From contig CACLZM010000006.1 of the NCBI GenBank assembly GCA_902611415.1, positions 1-64,000 on the forward strand: 64,000 nt of DNA. The letters are read 5' to 3'. The first letter of the stretch is position 1. Each line of letters begins with the position of its first letter. The notes under the pieces were generated by a model. The model did no database searches and was not told the origin of the DNA. It saw nothing but the letters and a program-made list of their open reading frames with translations. This stretch comes from an uncultured Alphaproteobacteria bacterium (lineage in GTDB: Bacteria > Pseudomonadota > Alphaproteobacteria > HIMB59). Shown piece by piece: positions 15,382 to 24,681 of this stretch. Made by a program: the position numbers and the translations under genes.

Positions 15382-17979
15382 ATGGATGATTTTCAAAATA
15401 AAAAAGAATATGAAAATGAAATTTATCAGCTTTGGTTAGACAAAGAATGTTTTAAACCTAAATACAATTTTGATAAAAACTTTTCTATTTGTATACCTCC
15501 CCCAAATGTAACAGGGTCGTTGCATATGGGACATGCACTTAATAACACTATTCAGGATATTTTAACAAGATATCACCGAATGAATGGATTTAATACTCTT
15601 TGGCAACCTGGAACAGACCATGCAGGTATAGCGACACAAATGGTTGTGGAAAGAAACTTAGCTGAGAAAAATATTTATCGTAAAGACCTCACAAGAGAAG
15701 AGTTCATTGAAAAAATATGGGAGTGGAAAGAATATTCAGGTTCCACAATCATAAATCAATTAAAAAGGCTCGGTAGTTCATGTGATTGGTCAAGGGAAAG
15801 ATTTACGATGGATGACGGATTGTCATCTGCAGTTAGAAAGGTTTTTGTTAAATTATATAGAGAGGGGTTGATATATAAAGATCAAGCTCTTGTTAATTGG
15901 GATACCAAATTTAAAACAGCTATTTCTGATTTAGAAGTTGTTCCTACGGATGTGAGCACCCAAATTTACTATATAAAATATCCAAGCTCTAATTCTGAGA
16001 GTATAACTGTTGCAACAGTTAGGCCGGAAACAATTTTTGGTGATGTTGCTATAGCAGTTAACCCCAATGACAGTAGATATACTTCATTAAATAAAGAAAC
16101 TTTTACTATTCCTTTAACATCAAGATCTATTCCACTTATATTTGATGAATATTCTGATCCGGAAATGGGAAGTGGTGCAGTTAAAATTACCCCAGCACAC
16201 GATTTTAACGATTTTGAAATCGGTAAAAGGCACAACTTAGAACTATTAAATATTCTAAACGAGGACGGATCATTGAACGAAAATTGTCCAAAAGAATTTC
16301 AGGGTATAGATCGATTTGAGGCAAGAAAAAAAGTTGTTCAATTGCTAAAAGAAAAAGGTTTTTTAGAAAAAATTGAAGATTATAAAACTACAATACCATA
16401 TGGTGATCGCTCGAACACTGTTGTCGAACCTTTTTTAACTCATCAGTGGTTTTGTAATGCTGAAGAATTAGCAAAACAGGCAATGAAAGTTGTAAAAGAC
16501 GGTGATACAAAATTTTTTCCCTCAAATTGGGAGAAAACATACTTTCAATGGATGGAAAATATAAGACCATGGTGTATTTCTCGACAAATATGGTGGGGGC
16601 ATCAAATTCCAGTTTGGTATGGTCCTGATGGAAAAGAATTTTGTGCAGAAACTGAAGAAGAAGCAAAAAATTTAGCTGTAGACTTTTATAAAGCGGATAA
16701 AATAATTTTAAAAAGAGATCAAGACGTCTTAGACACCTGGTTCTCCTCAGCTCTTTGGCCTTTCTCTACATTGGGATGGCCCAACAAAGAACAAACATTA
16801 GATACATTTTACCCTAATTCTGTACTAGTTACGGGTTTTGATATCATCTTTTTCTGGGTTGCCCGCATGATGATGATGGGTAATAAATTTATGTCAGAAA
16901 CACCTTTTAAAACTGTTTATGTTCATGCTCTAGTTCGTGATGAAAAAGGTCAAAAAATGTCAAAATCAAAAGGTAATGTCATAGATCCTTTAGAAATAAT
17001 TGACAAGTATGGTGCAGATACACTTCGCTTTACTCTAACATCATTAAATACACCTGGAAGGGATGTAAGGTTAAGTGAGCAACGCATAGCTGGTTATAGA
17101 AACTTCGTTACTAAAATCACCAATGCCTATAAGTTTGCTGAATTTAAAGGAATTTATCCATTTACAGATAATGGCAAAGTTAACCCTAACCATATTTTTA
17201 ATATTTGGATTATAAATGAGTTTCAAGAGTTATATAAAAAAGTTCAAGAAAATTATGATAAATACTATTTTCATGAAGTAGCTAATCAACTATATCATTT
17301 TACATGGCATACTTTTTGTGACTGGTATATTGAACTTTCTAAAAATCTTTTAGACGACAATCAATTTAGAGATGAAACCAAACAAACTTTTCATTTAGTA
17401 TTTAATTCTTTATTGCAACTTTTACATCCAGTGATTCCTTTTATCACTGAAAAATTGTGGGGTAAAAATAATAAAGATATCTTGATGAGTCATCAGTGGG
17501 ACTATGTTGATCTAAAAACGGAGAGTGAACATGTATCTAAAACAAAGTTATTTATTGATTTTATAGAGGAATACAGGTCAATAGAAAAACTTTTTGAAAT
17601 CAAAAAAGAAGATACTGTAGAAATTTTTTCTAAAAATCAATTAATTCAAACAATTTTAGAAGACAATAAAAAAACATTTGAATTTTTAACTAGAAAAAAA
17701 CTTTCATCATCCCATAAAGACAACAGTGTTACTTTACCTTTTAAAGAGTTTGATTTTGAAATTTCCACTAGCCAAATTGATAAATCTAAAATCAAAGAAA
17801 AACTTCAAGAAAATAAAAACTCTTTGGAAAAAGAAAAAAATACGATTGATAAAAATTTATCAAATGAAAATTTTGTATCAAAAGCTCCAAAAGATCTCAT
17901 TGATCAAAATAAAGAGAGACAAAGTTCAATAAATATGGAATTGTCTAAAATTGATAGTATATTAATTAATATTCAATAA
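15382..17979 (+). CDS. valS: Valyl-tRNA synthetase
   Basis: Class I synthetase of 865 residues. The HIGH motif is PPPNVTGSLHMGHAL and the KMSKS motif is GQKMSKSKGNVIDP. The editing (CP1) domain lies between them with TVRPETIFGDVAIAVN. WCISRQIWWGHQIPVWYG is typical of Val/Ile/Leu enzymes. The C-terminus has the ValS-specific tRNA-binding coiled coil (KIKEKLQENKNSLEKEKNTI). It is somewhat shorter than the E. coli protein, consistent with streamlining. Its stop codon overlaps the ilvD start (TAATG), so ilvD is translationally coupled. Confidence 0.97.
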   Translation: MDDFQNKKEYENEIYQLWLDKECFKPKYNFDKNFSICIPPPNVTGSLHMGHALNNTIQDILTRYHRMNGFNTLWQPGTDHAGIATQMVVERNLAEKNIYRKDLTREEFIEKIWEWKEYSGSTIINQLKRLGSSCDWSRERFTMDDGLSSAVRKVFVKLYREGLIYKDQALVNWDTKFKTAISDLEVVPTDVSTQIYYIKYPSSNSESITVATVRPETIFGDVAIAVNPNDSRYTSLNKETFTIPLTSRSIPLIFDEYSDPEMGSGAVKITPAHDFNDFEIGKRHNLELLNILNEDGSLNENCPKEFQGIDRFEARKKVVQLLKEKGFLEKIEDYKTTIPYGDRSNTVVEPFLTHQWFCNAEELAKQAMKVVKDGDTKFFPSNWEKTYFQWMENIRPWCISRQIWWGHQIPVWYGPDGKEFCAETEEEAKNLAVDFYKADKIILKRDQDVLDTWFSSALWPFSTLGWPNKEQTLDTFYPNSVLVTGFDIIFFWVARMMMMGNKFMSETPFKTVYVHALVRDEKGQKMSKSKGNVIDPLEIIDKYGADTLRFTLTSLNTPGRDVRLSEQRIAGYRNFVTKITNAYKFAEFKGIYPFTDNGKVNPNHIFNIWIINEFQELYKKVQENYDKYYFHEVANQLYHFTWHTFCDWYIELSKNLLDDNQFRDETKQTFHLVFNSLLQLLHPVIPFITEKLWGKNNKDILMSHQWDYVDLKTESEHVSKTKLFIDFIEEYRSIEKLFEIKKEDTVEIFSKNQLIQTILEDNKKTFEFLTRKKLSSSHKDNSVTLPFKEFDFEISTSQIDKSKIKEKLQENKNSLEKEKNTIDKNLSNENFVSKAPKDLIDQNKERQSSINMELSKIDSILINIQ

Positions 17980-19691
17980 TGGTTGATAAAAGCAAATTAC
18001 CAAGTAGACATGTTTCTGTAGGTCCTAAAAGTGCACCACATAGAGCTTTTTATTATGCTATGGGCATTACCGAAGAACAGATTAAACAACCTTTTGTCGG
18101 TGTAGTAACTACATGGAATGAGTCTGCCCCTTGCAATATTTCACTTTCTCGCCAAGCTCAATCAGCCAAAAAAGGTGTGTGGGATGCAAAAGGTACACCA
18201 AGAGAATTTACCACCATTACTGTTACTGATGGTATTGCTATGGGTCATGAGGGAATGAAATCTTCTTTAACTAGTAGGGAGATTATAGCTGACTCAACTG
18301 AACTTTCTGTAAGAGGGCACTGTTATGATGCCTTAGTTGGTTTAGCGGGGTGTGATAAATCTTTGCCAGGTTTAATGATGGCAATGCTAAGACTTAATGT
18401 GCCATCTGTATTTATGTACGGTGGATCTATATTACCAGGTGTTTATAAGGATAAGGACGTAACTATAGTAGATGTTTTTGAAGCTGTTGGAAAACATTCA
18501 ACAGGAAAGATTTCAGACCAAGAACTCCATGACATTGAATGTGTTGCCTGTCCATCAGCTGGATCCTGTGGCGGACAGTTCACCGCAAATACTATGGCAT
18601 GCGTTTCAGAGACTATTGGTTTAGCACTTCCAGGCTCTGCTATGACACCAGCTCCCTATGAAAGTAGAGATAAATACGCTTATGAAAGTGGAAGAGTGGT
18701 TATGGAATTAATCGAAAAAAACTTGAGACCTAGGGATATTGTTACAAAACAATCACTAATTAATGCGGCTGTGGTTGTTTCAGCATCAGGTGGATCAACC
18801 AACGCAGGTTTACATCTACCTGCTATGGCTCATGAAGCTGGTATTGAATTTACTTTGGAAGATGTATGTAATATTTTCCAATCAACACCTTATATAGGTA
18901 ATTTAGCCCCTGGGGGGAAATATGTAGCTAAAGATTTATATGAAGTTGGTGGCGTTCCTGTTCTAATTAAAGCACTCATTGATGGCGGGTTGATTGATGG
19001 ATCATGCATGACTGTTACTGGAAAAACGTTAGCTGAAAATGTAAAAGATGTGGAGTTACCAAAAAATCAAGATGTTGTTTATCCTGTCAGTAGCCCAATA
19101 ACTAAAACAGGCGGCGTGGTAGGTTTGAAAGGTTCACTGGCTCCAGATGGTGCAATCGTAAAAATAGCTGGACTTAAAAAATTACAGTTCAAAGGAAAGG
19201 CAATTTGCTTTGATAGAGAAGAACATGCTCTAGACGCTGTCTTAAATGGTAAAATTAAACCTGGTCATGTTGTTATTATAAGATACGAGGGTCCAAAAGG
19301 AGGTCCAGGTATGAGAGAAATGCTATCTACCACTAGTGCCCTTTACGGACAAGATCTTGGCGAAGAGGTAGCTTTAATTACTGACGGAAGGTTCTCTGGA
19401 GGTACACGAGGTTTTTGTATTGGCCATGTAGGTCCAGAGGCTTATGATTGCGGACCTATAGCGTTAGTTGAAGATGGTGATGAAATAGAAATTGATGCTG
19501 AGAAAAATTTACTAAATTTGAATGTAGATGAAAAAACGTTATCCGATAGAAAAACTAAATGGGTTAATAAAGAACCAGAGTTTATGTCAGGTACTTTATG
19601 GAAATACATGAAAACTGTTGGACCTGCAAACCTAGGGGCAGTTACTCACCCTGGTGGTAAATTAGAAAAAAAGACTTATTCAGATATTTAA
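17979..19691 (+). CDS. ilvD: Dihydroxy-acid dehydratase
   Basis: 570 residues of the IlvD/Edd family. Fe-S ligands sit in GCDKSLPG and CPSAGSCGGQFTANTM; the latter and GGSTNAGLHLPAMAHEAG are signature stretches. The C-terminal GPKGGPGMREML and TDGRFSGGTRGFCIGHVGPE complete the active site. It dehydrates dihydroxy-acids to the 2-oxo acids of valine, isoleucine, leucine and pantothenate synthesis. The placement directly behind valS gives a branched-chain theme (valine synthesis and valine charging). It overlaps the convergent xthA by 12 bp. Confidence 0.96.
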   Translation: MVDKSKLPSRHVSVGPKSAPHRAFYYAMGITEEQIKQPFVGVVTTWNESAPCNISLSRQAQSAKKGVWDAKGTPREFTTITVTDGIAMGHEGMKSSLTSREIIADSTELSVRGHCYDALVGLAGCDKSLPGLMMAMLRLNVPSVFMYGGSILPGVYKDKDVTIVDVFEAVGKHSTGKISDQELHDIECVACPSAGSCGGQFTANTMACVSETIGLALPGSAMTPAPYESRDKYAYESGRVVMELIEKNLRPRDIVTKQSLINAAVVVSASGGSTNAGLHLPAMAHEAGIEFTLEDVCNIFQSTPYIGNLAPGGKYVAKDLYEVGGVPVLIKALIDGGLIDGSCMTVTGKTLAENVKDVELPKNQDVVYPVSSPITKTGGVVGLKGSLAPDGAIVKIAGLKKLQFKGKAICFDREEHALDAVLNGKIKPGHVVIIRYEGPKGGPGMREMLSTTSALYGQDLGEEVALITDGRFSGGTRGFCIGHVGPEAYDCGPIALVEDGDEIEIDAEKNLLNLNVDEKTLSDRKTKWVNKEPEFMSGTLWKYMKTVGPANLGAVTHPGGKLEKKTYSDI

Positions 19692-20447
19692 ATCTATAAG
19701 AATAGGGCAATGATCAGAGGGTCTATCCATATCGCGGTATTCTTTTAATACTTTTAGTTTCATTATTTTACTTTTCAAAAATGGAGATAAAAGAAAAAAG
19801 TCTATTCTTATTCCTTCCTCTTTTCCAAATTTGTAAGTTTTATAATCAAAAAAAGTATAACTTTGTTTTTTTGGAGTAGTCTTGAACACATCAATTAGAT
19901 CTAGATTTATTAATTTATAGAATTCTTTTCTAGATTGAGGTTGTGCTAAAGCATCATTTTTATATTTTTTAATATCATGAGCATCTTCATCATCTGGAAT
20001 AACATTAAAATCTCCCATTAATAAAACTTCATATTCTTTTTTAAGTATTTCTATTTCTTTATAAAGTAATTTCATCCATTCAAGCTTATTTGTAAATTTA
20101 TCTGTATCTATAGGATTTCCATTAGGAAAATAACAATTGAGGATTGCTAAATTTTTATCTTTTATAATGACTGTATTGTTTCTTGCTTGTGTCATATTTA
20201 ACTTCTTTAAGGGATTTTCACTTAATGTTATTTCTCTTTTACAAGAAACACTTACCCCATTATAGCTTTTTTGAGTTTCAGCCACTGTTTTCAATGAAAA
20301 TTGATTAAAAAAATTTTCTACGTATTCTTTATCTAATATCTTCAGTTCTTGTAAGCAAATTATATCTGGAGCTTCTGATTTTACTATTTGTTCTATTAGT
20401 GGTTCTCGTGCTCTTAAAGAATTTACATTCCAACTAATAATTTTCAC
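19680..20447 (-). CDS. xthA: Exodeoxyribonuclease III (AP endonuclease)
   Basis: 255 residues of the exonuclease III family: MKIISWNVNSLRAR, LQELKI (metal-binding Glu), NCYFPNGN, LMGDFNVIPDDEDAHD (catalytic Asp/Asn), RIDFFLLS and the terminal DRPSDHCPILI with the catalytic Asp-His. It repairs abasic sites and trims 3' ends. It is two bases downstream of erpA on the same strand, and the erpA/xth pair is common in alphaproteobacteria. Confidence 0.95.
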   Translation of the reverse strand: MKIISWNVNSLRAREPLIEQIVKSEAPDIICLQELKILDKEYVENFFNQFSLKTVAETQKSYNGVSVSCKREITLSENPLKKLNMTQARNNTVIIKDKNLAILNCYFPNGNPIDTDKFTNKLEWMKLLYKEIEILKKEYEVLLMGDFNVIPDDEDAHDIKKYKNDALAQPQSRKEFYKLINLDLIDVFKTTPKKQSYTFFDYKTYKFGKEEGIRIDFFLLSPFLKSKIMKLKVLKEYRDMDRPSDHCPILIDLNI

Positions 20448-20449
20448 AA

Positions 20450-20776
20450 TTAAACGCTAAATGATGTGCCACAGCCGCAAGAATTTTTAGCATTAGGATT
20501 TGAAATAGAAAAACTAGAACCTATTAATTCATCTTTATAATCTAATTCAGACTCATTTATGAAAGTCATAGAATTCTTATCAATCAAAATTTGTAAATCT
20601 TTAAAATTAAATACATGATCTTTGGTTTCATTAATTACATTTTCACTTTTAAATACGTACTGAAAGCCAGAACATCCACCACCTTTGACTCTGATTCTAA
20701 AATATTTCATATTTTGATCTTTTAGAACTTCTTGAATTTTATTTATAGCTTTATCTGTTATATTAATACTTCCCAT
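20450..20776 (-). CDS. erpA: A-type Fe-S carrier / iron-sulfur insertion protein (ErpA family)
   Basis: 108 residues with the three conserved cluster-binding Cys: one in VKGGGCSGFQY and two in the C-terminal SCGCGTSF. This is the ErpA/IscA fold that delivers Fe-S clusters to apo-proteins. Its ATG is placed back to back with that of dgt (CATATG), with no base between the two divergent coding regions. The promoter must therefore lie inside dgt or inside the gene itself. Confidence 0.93.
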   Translation of the reverse strand: MGSINITDKAINKIQEVLKDQNMKYFRIRVKGGGCSGFQYVFKSENVINETKDHVFNFKDLQILIDKNSMTFINESELDYKDELIGSSFSISNPNAKNSCGCGTSFSV

Positions 20777-21886
20777 ATGTTCAATAATTTATCAGCTTTA
20801 CCAGAAAATTCAAAAGGAAGACTTCACGATGAAATAAATGATCATCGATCACTCTACGAGAGAGATAGAGACAGAATTTATCATTCAACAGCCTTTAGAA
20901 AACTAAAAGATAAAACACAAGTATTTATGTTTGAAAAAGGTGACTATTATAGAAATAGACTAACACATACTCTTGAGGTGTCTCAAATAGCAAGATCTAT
21001 AAGTAGAAAATTGTCTTTAAATGAAGATCTCACAGAATGTATAGCGCTATCTCATGATTTAGGTCATAGTCCTTTTGGTCATGTGGGCGAAGAAATAATT
21101 ACTCAAGAATTAGATGCAAATTTTAACCATAATTATCAATCATTTAGACAAATTACATTATTAGAAAAGAGATATATAAATTTTGATGGTTTAAATTTAA
21201 CTTGGGAAACAATAGATGGCTTAATAAAGCATAATGGAAAAATTGAAGAAACAAATAGAAACTATGACTTATCAAAAAATTTTAAATTTGATTTAAATAA
21301 GAATCCCTCATTAGAGGCTCAAATCGCATCCTTGTCTGATGATATAGCTTACATAGCTCATGATTTCGATGATGCTTTAAGATCAGGTATTTTGACAATA
21401 TCTAGTTTAGCTGAAAATAAAGAACAATTTAATTTTATAGATTTTTCATACATTGCAAACTTAGATAAAAGTATTGCAAGAAATTACTTTTCAAGGTCCA
21501 TTATGAACTACTTAATTTTGGATCTTCTTAACGAAACTGAAAATACTCTTTCTAATAATTCACAAATACGATCAATTGAAGATGTTATAATAAACACAAA
21601 TTTTTTGGTTAAGTTTAGTCCTCCAGTATTAGATAAAGTAAAATTTCTTAAAAACTTTCTATTTGAATTTTTTTACACATCTGATCTTGTATATAAAAAT
21701 AGAACGCAAGCAGAAAAAATTTTAGTATCTATAATAAAATTATTAAATAATGATACCTCTATGCTTCCATCTAAATGGAAAGAAAAATTACTATCTGATA
21801 CAGATAAGCAACAAATTATAGTCGATTATGTATGTGGTATGACAGATCAGTATGCTATAAATTTCTATAAAAAATATGTTACATAA
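20777..21886 (+). CDS. dgt: Deoxyguanosinetriphosphate triphosphohydrolase-like protein
   Basis: HD-domain dNTPase: RDRDRIYHSTAFRKLKDKTQV, NRLTHTLEVSQIARSI, IALSHDLGHSPFGHVGEE and SDDIAYIAHDFDDAL give the His-Asp metal site and substrate pocket. The track starts 15 codons earlier, inside erpA; I use the ATG at MFNNLSALPENSKGRLH because the family N-terminus starts there. It overlaps argS by 11 bp. It hydrolyses dNTPs to the nucleoside and tripolyphosphate; the preferred base is unknown for this branch. Confidence 0.92.
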   Translation: MFNNLSALPENSKGRLHDEINDHRSLYERDRDRIYHSTAFRKLKDKTQVFMFEKGDYYRNRLTHTLEVSQIARSISRKLSLNEDLTECIALSHDLGHSPFGHVGEEIITQELDANFNHNYQSFRQITLLEKRYINFDGLNLTWETIDGLIKHNGKIEETNRNYDLSKNFKFDLNKNPSLEAQIASLSDDIAYIAHDFDDALRSGILTISSLAENKEQFNFIDFSYIANLDKSIARNYFSRSIMNYLILDLLNETENTLSNNSQIRSIEDVIINTNFLVKFSPPVLDKVKFLKNFLFEFFYTSDLVYKNRTQAEKILVSIIKLLNNDTSMLPSKWKEKLLSDTDKQQIIVDYVCGMTDQYAINFYKKYVT

Positions 21887-23525
21887 TTTAAAAAAATCTC
21901 TTTTTGAAATATTAATTAAAATTGATAAAAACGTTAGTATTAATTTTGATGATGTTGAAGTTGAAACACTTTTTGACAAAAAAGGTGATTTTACAACTAA
22001 TGCTGCACTAAAATTTTCAAAAATATTTGGAAAAAATCCAAATCAATTAGCAGATATTATTTTAAAGAGTATTAACTTAAATAATTTTGAAAAAGTAGAA
22101 ATTGCTGGACCTGGTTTTATAAATTTTTTTCTTAAGGATGAAAGTTTTAATCCTCAATTATTCAATAATAAAAAAGAATTTACTGAAAATGAAAAGGTAA
22201 ATATCGAATTCGTATCTGCAAATCCAACAGGCCCATTACATCTAGCACATGGAAGAGGTGCAGTTGTTGGTGATATTTTATCTAATTTATTTGAGTATTT
22301 TGGACATCCTGTAACTCGAGAATATTATGTAAATAACACAGGAAATCAAATTAATGAATTTCTATCTTCAATACTTTATTCGATTTCACACACTTATAAT
22401 CTCAATCTTAATGAAAAACAATTTTACAAAGGTGATTACATTAATGATATAGCAAAGAACTGTTACGAAAAATTTAAACCTTTATTTGATAATAAGCTAA
22501 GTTCCGATGAGAAAAACAATATAGTAAATTATGCTATAGAAAATCTTGTCAACCAGACGCTTCAAACACTTGGCACAGCAGGGATTAAATTCGATCAAAT
22601 TTCATATGAAACAACCATTATGGGCAAGGGTCATCTCCCATTAATTCTTGAAAAATTTAAGCAAAAAGATCTAACTTACGAAGGTCAATTAAATGCACCT
22701 AAAGATTTTACGGGCACTTTAAAGGATAATCAGCTAACAATATTTAAATCAACTCTTTTTGAGGATGATGAAGATAGAGCATTAACTAAAAATGATGGCA
22801 CTCCCACTTATTTTGCAAATGATATTGCTTATCATGAAGATAAGTTTCAAAGAGGATTTAATAAATTAATAAATATATGGGGCGCTGATCATTTAGGATA
22901 TCTCAAAAGATTGTCATCAGCGATAACTTCTTTACACCCAAAAATTGATTTTTCAGTTGTTTTTTGCCAAATTGTCAATTTAAAACGCGATAATAAAATA
23001 CAAAAACTCTCAAAAAGAGAGGGTAACATTTTTGAACTTAAAAATTTAATAGATGAAATAGGAATTGATAATTTTAGATATTTTATGTCTTACAGAAAAA
23101 ATGATACTCACATGGATTTAGACATAGATTTAATAAAGAGAGAGAATAAAGAAAATCCTATTTATTATATTCAGTATTCTTATGCTAGAACACAATCCAT
23201 TTTAAATAAGGTAAATAAAGTTGTTGATACACCCGTTATAATTACTTCAGAATTAAAAAATTTATATAAAAAATTATTGGATTGGGATAATGTAGTAAAA
23301 TCTGCATATTTAAAAAAAGAAGTTCATTTAATAGCACACTACTTAGAGAGTTTGTCTTCATATTTCCATACATTATGGTCCTCCTCAAAAAATAAACCAT
23401 CTGTAAAATTTTTAGATAATGAGAATAATATTTCTTTTAATATAATTAAGTTATTACATAATTATCAAAATGTCTTAGACGAAGGATTAAAAATTTTAGG
23501 TATAAAGCCTAAATTAAAGATGTGA
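21876..23525 (+). CDS. argS: Arginyl-tRNA synthetase
   Basis: 549 residues with the ArgS-specific N-terminal Add-1 domain, the HIGH-like motif ANPTGPLHLAHGRGAVVGD and a KMSKS-equivalent KLSKREGN. DIAYHEDKFQRGFNKLINIWGADHLGY and YIQYSYARTQSI are further ArgS signatures. The ATG overlaps the end of dgt, and the stop overlaps a GTG of the following small membrane ORF, so this is one continuous operon. Length is typical. Confidence 0.96.
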   Translation: MLHNLKKSLFEILIKIDKNVSINFDDVEVETLFDKKGDFTTNAALKFSKIFGKNPNQLADIILKSINLNNFEKVEIAGPGFINFFLKDESFNPQLFNNKKEFTENEKVNIEFVSANPTGPLHLAHGRGAVVGDILSNLFEYFGHPVTREYYVNNTGNQINEFLSSILYSISHTYNLNLNEKQFYKGDYINDIAKNCYEKFKPLFDNKLSSDEKNNIVNYAIENLVNQTLQTLGTAGIKFDQISYETTIMGKGHLPLILEKFKQKDLTYEGQLNAPKDFTGTLKDNQLTIFKSTLFEDDEDRALTKNDGTPTYFANDIAYHEDKFQRGFNKLINIWGADHLGYLKRLSSAITSLHPKIDFSVVFCQIVNLKRDNKIQKLSKREGNIFELKNLIDEIGIDNFRYFMSYRKNDTHMDLDIDLIKRENKENPIYYIQYSYARTQSILNKVNKVVDTPVIITSELKNLYKKLLDWDNVVKSAYLKKEVHLIAHYLESLSSYFHTLWSSSKNKPSVKFLDNENNISFNIIKLLHNYQNVLDEGLKILGIKPKLKM

Positions 23526-23668
23526 AAAATCTAAAAATAGTAATAATAATTTTTTTTCTAATACTGACTTTATTATTTTCCTATCTGTTTTTTGATAATT
23601 ACTTGAAGTATATTTTTTTTGATAATTTTATAACTATTACTGCTGATGAATTTGATTTTATAAAATGA
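23522..23668 (+). CDS. 48-aa membrane anchor ORF in the SPOR-protein position
   Basis: A GTG overlapping the argS stop opens 48 codons ending in ATGA shared with nagZ, so both ends are coupled to real genes. The product is MKNLKIVIIIFFLILTLLFS followed by YLFFDNYLKYIFFDNFITIT and a short acidic end: one N-terminal transmembrane helix with a small outside tail. In most alphaproteobacteria this exact slot between argS and nagZ holds a protein with an N-terminal helix and a C-terminal peptidoglycan-binding SPOR domain. No SPOR domain remains here. It is either a minimal anchor protein or the residue of gene erosion. Too short for the ORF track. Confidence 0.6.
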   Translation: MKNLKIVIIIFFLILTLLFSYLFFDNYLKYIFFDNFITITADEFDFIK

Positions 23669-24681
23669 ACTTTCCAATAATTATATCCATAAAAAGTATT
23701 GCTTTATCTAAACAAGAAAAAAATTTTATTTCTAAGATAAAACCTTTTGGGGTAATAATTTTCGCAAGAAATATCAGTAATATCTCTCAAATTTCAAAGT
23801 TAAATCAATCAATTAAATTGTTGAGTAAAAATACATTAATATTTATTGATCAAGAGGGTGGTATTGTAAATAGATTTAAAAAATTCAAAGAATTTAATTT
23901 TTTAGATAATTTTGAGTTATATAAGATTTATTTAAGGTACCCCTCTTTATCCAAACAGTTAGTTTTTTTAAAGTCTTTCATAACATCGTATTATCTAAAA
24001 AAACTAAATTTTGATGTTAATACTGTTCCAGTCCTAGATTTACCAATTAAAAATACAATCCTAATGATTAAAAAAAGAGCTTTTGGACCCAATATTAATA
24101 TCAATATAATTTTGCAGAAAATATTACTAGATAACTTGAGTTACTTTGGACTAATTCCAATAATGAAACATATCCCAGGACATGGTGTAACAAATAAAGA
24201 CTCACATTTAACTTTGCCAATAACAAAATTAAGTAAATCTTCTCTTCAAAACCACATTAAAATATTTAAATATTTTAATAAAATACCTTTAGCAATGACT
24301 GCACATATTAAATATCTTTCGTGGGATAAAAATAACATCGCTACTTTTTCAAGTTATATTATTGATAACATCATTAGAAAAAAAATTGGGTTCAAAGGTT
24401 TAATTATATCTGATGATCTAGAAATGAATGCAAATATTTATCATATTAAGGATGCTATTAAGTTAGCTAACTTTTCTAAATTAGATGTTATTTTAGATTG
24501 TAGCTCTGATTTGGATAAATATAGTGAAATTATAAATTCGTTTAATGTTTCAAATAATTATGTAAATGTTCATAAATCCAATAAACTTCAGCAATATAAG
24601 AAAAAATTAGACTTTAAATCTATTAATATTAATCACTATCATGAATTGTATAATCTATTGTTAAAAATTAATGGATTCTAA
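23665..24681 (+). CDS. nagZ: Beta-N-acetylhexosaminidase, GH3 family
   Basis: 338 residues of a single GH3 domain: LIFIDQEGGIVNRFKKF, IPIMKHIPGHGVTNKDSHLTLP (the His-containing catalytic loop of NagZ) and GLIISDDLEMNA (the nucleophile Asp). NagZ cleaves GlcNAc from anhydro-muropeptides in the cytoplasm during wall recycling. It is sequence-diverged and lysine-rich, as expected for the base composition, but all key motifs are intact. It overlaps scpA by 11 bp. Confidence 0.92.
   Translation: MNFPIIISIKSIALSKQEKNFISKIKPFGVIIFARNISNISQISKLNQSIKLLSKNTLIFIDQEGGIVNRFKKFKEFNFLDNFELYKIYLRYPSLSKQLVFLKSFITSYYLKKLNFDVNTVPVLDLPIKNTILMIKKRAFGPNININIILQKILLDNLSYFGLIPIMKHIPGHGVTNKDSHLTLPITKLSKSSLQNHIKIFKYFNKIPLAMTAHIKYLSWDKNNIATFSSYIIDNIIRKKIGFKGLIISDDLEMNANIYHIKDAIKLANFSKLDVILDCSSDLDKYSEIINSFNVSNNYVNVHKSNKLQQYKKKLDFKSININHYHELYNLLLKINGF

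Noticed and set aside
20732-20776. Upstream extension of dgt into erpA
   Set aside because: These 15 residues are antisense to the erpA start and precede the conserved N-terminus.
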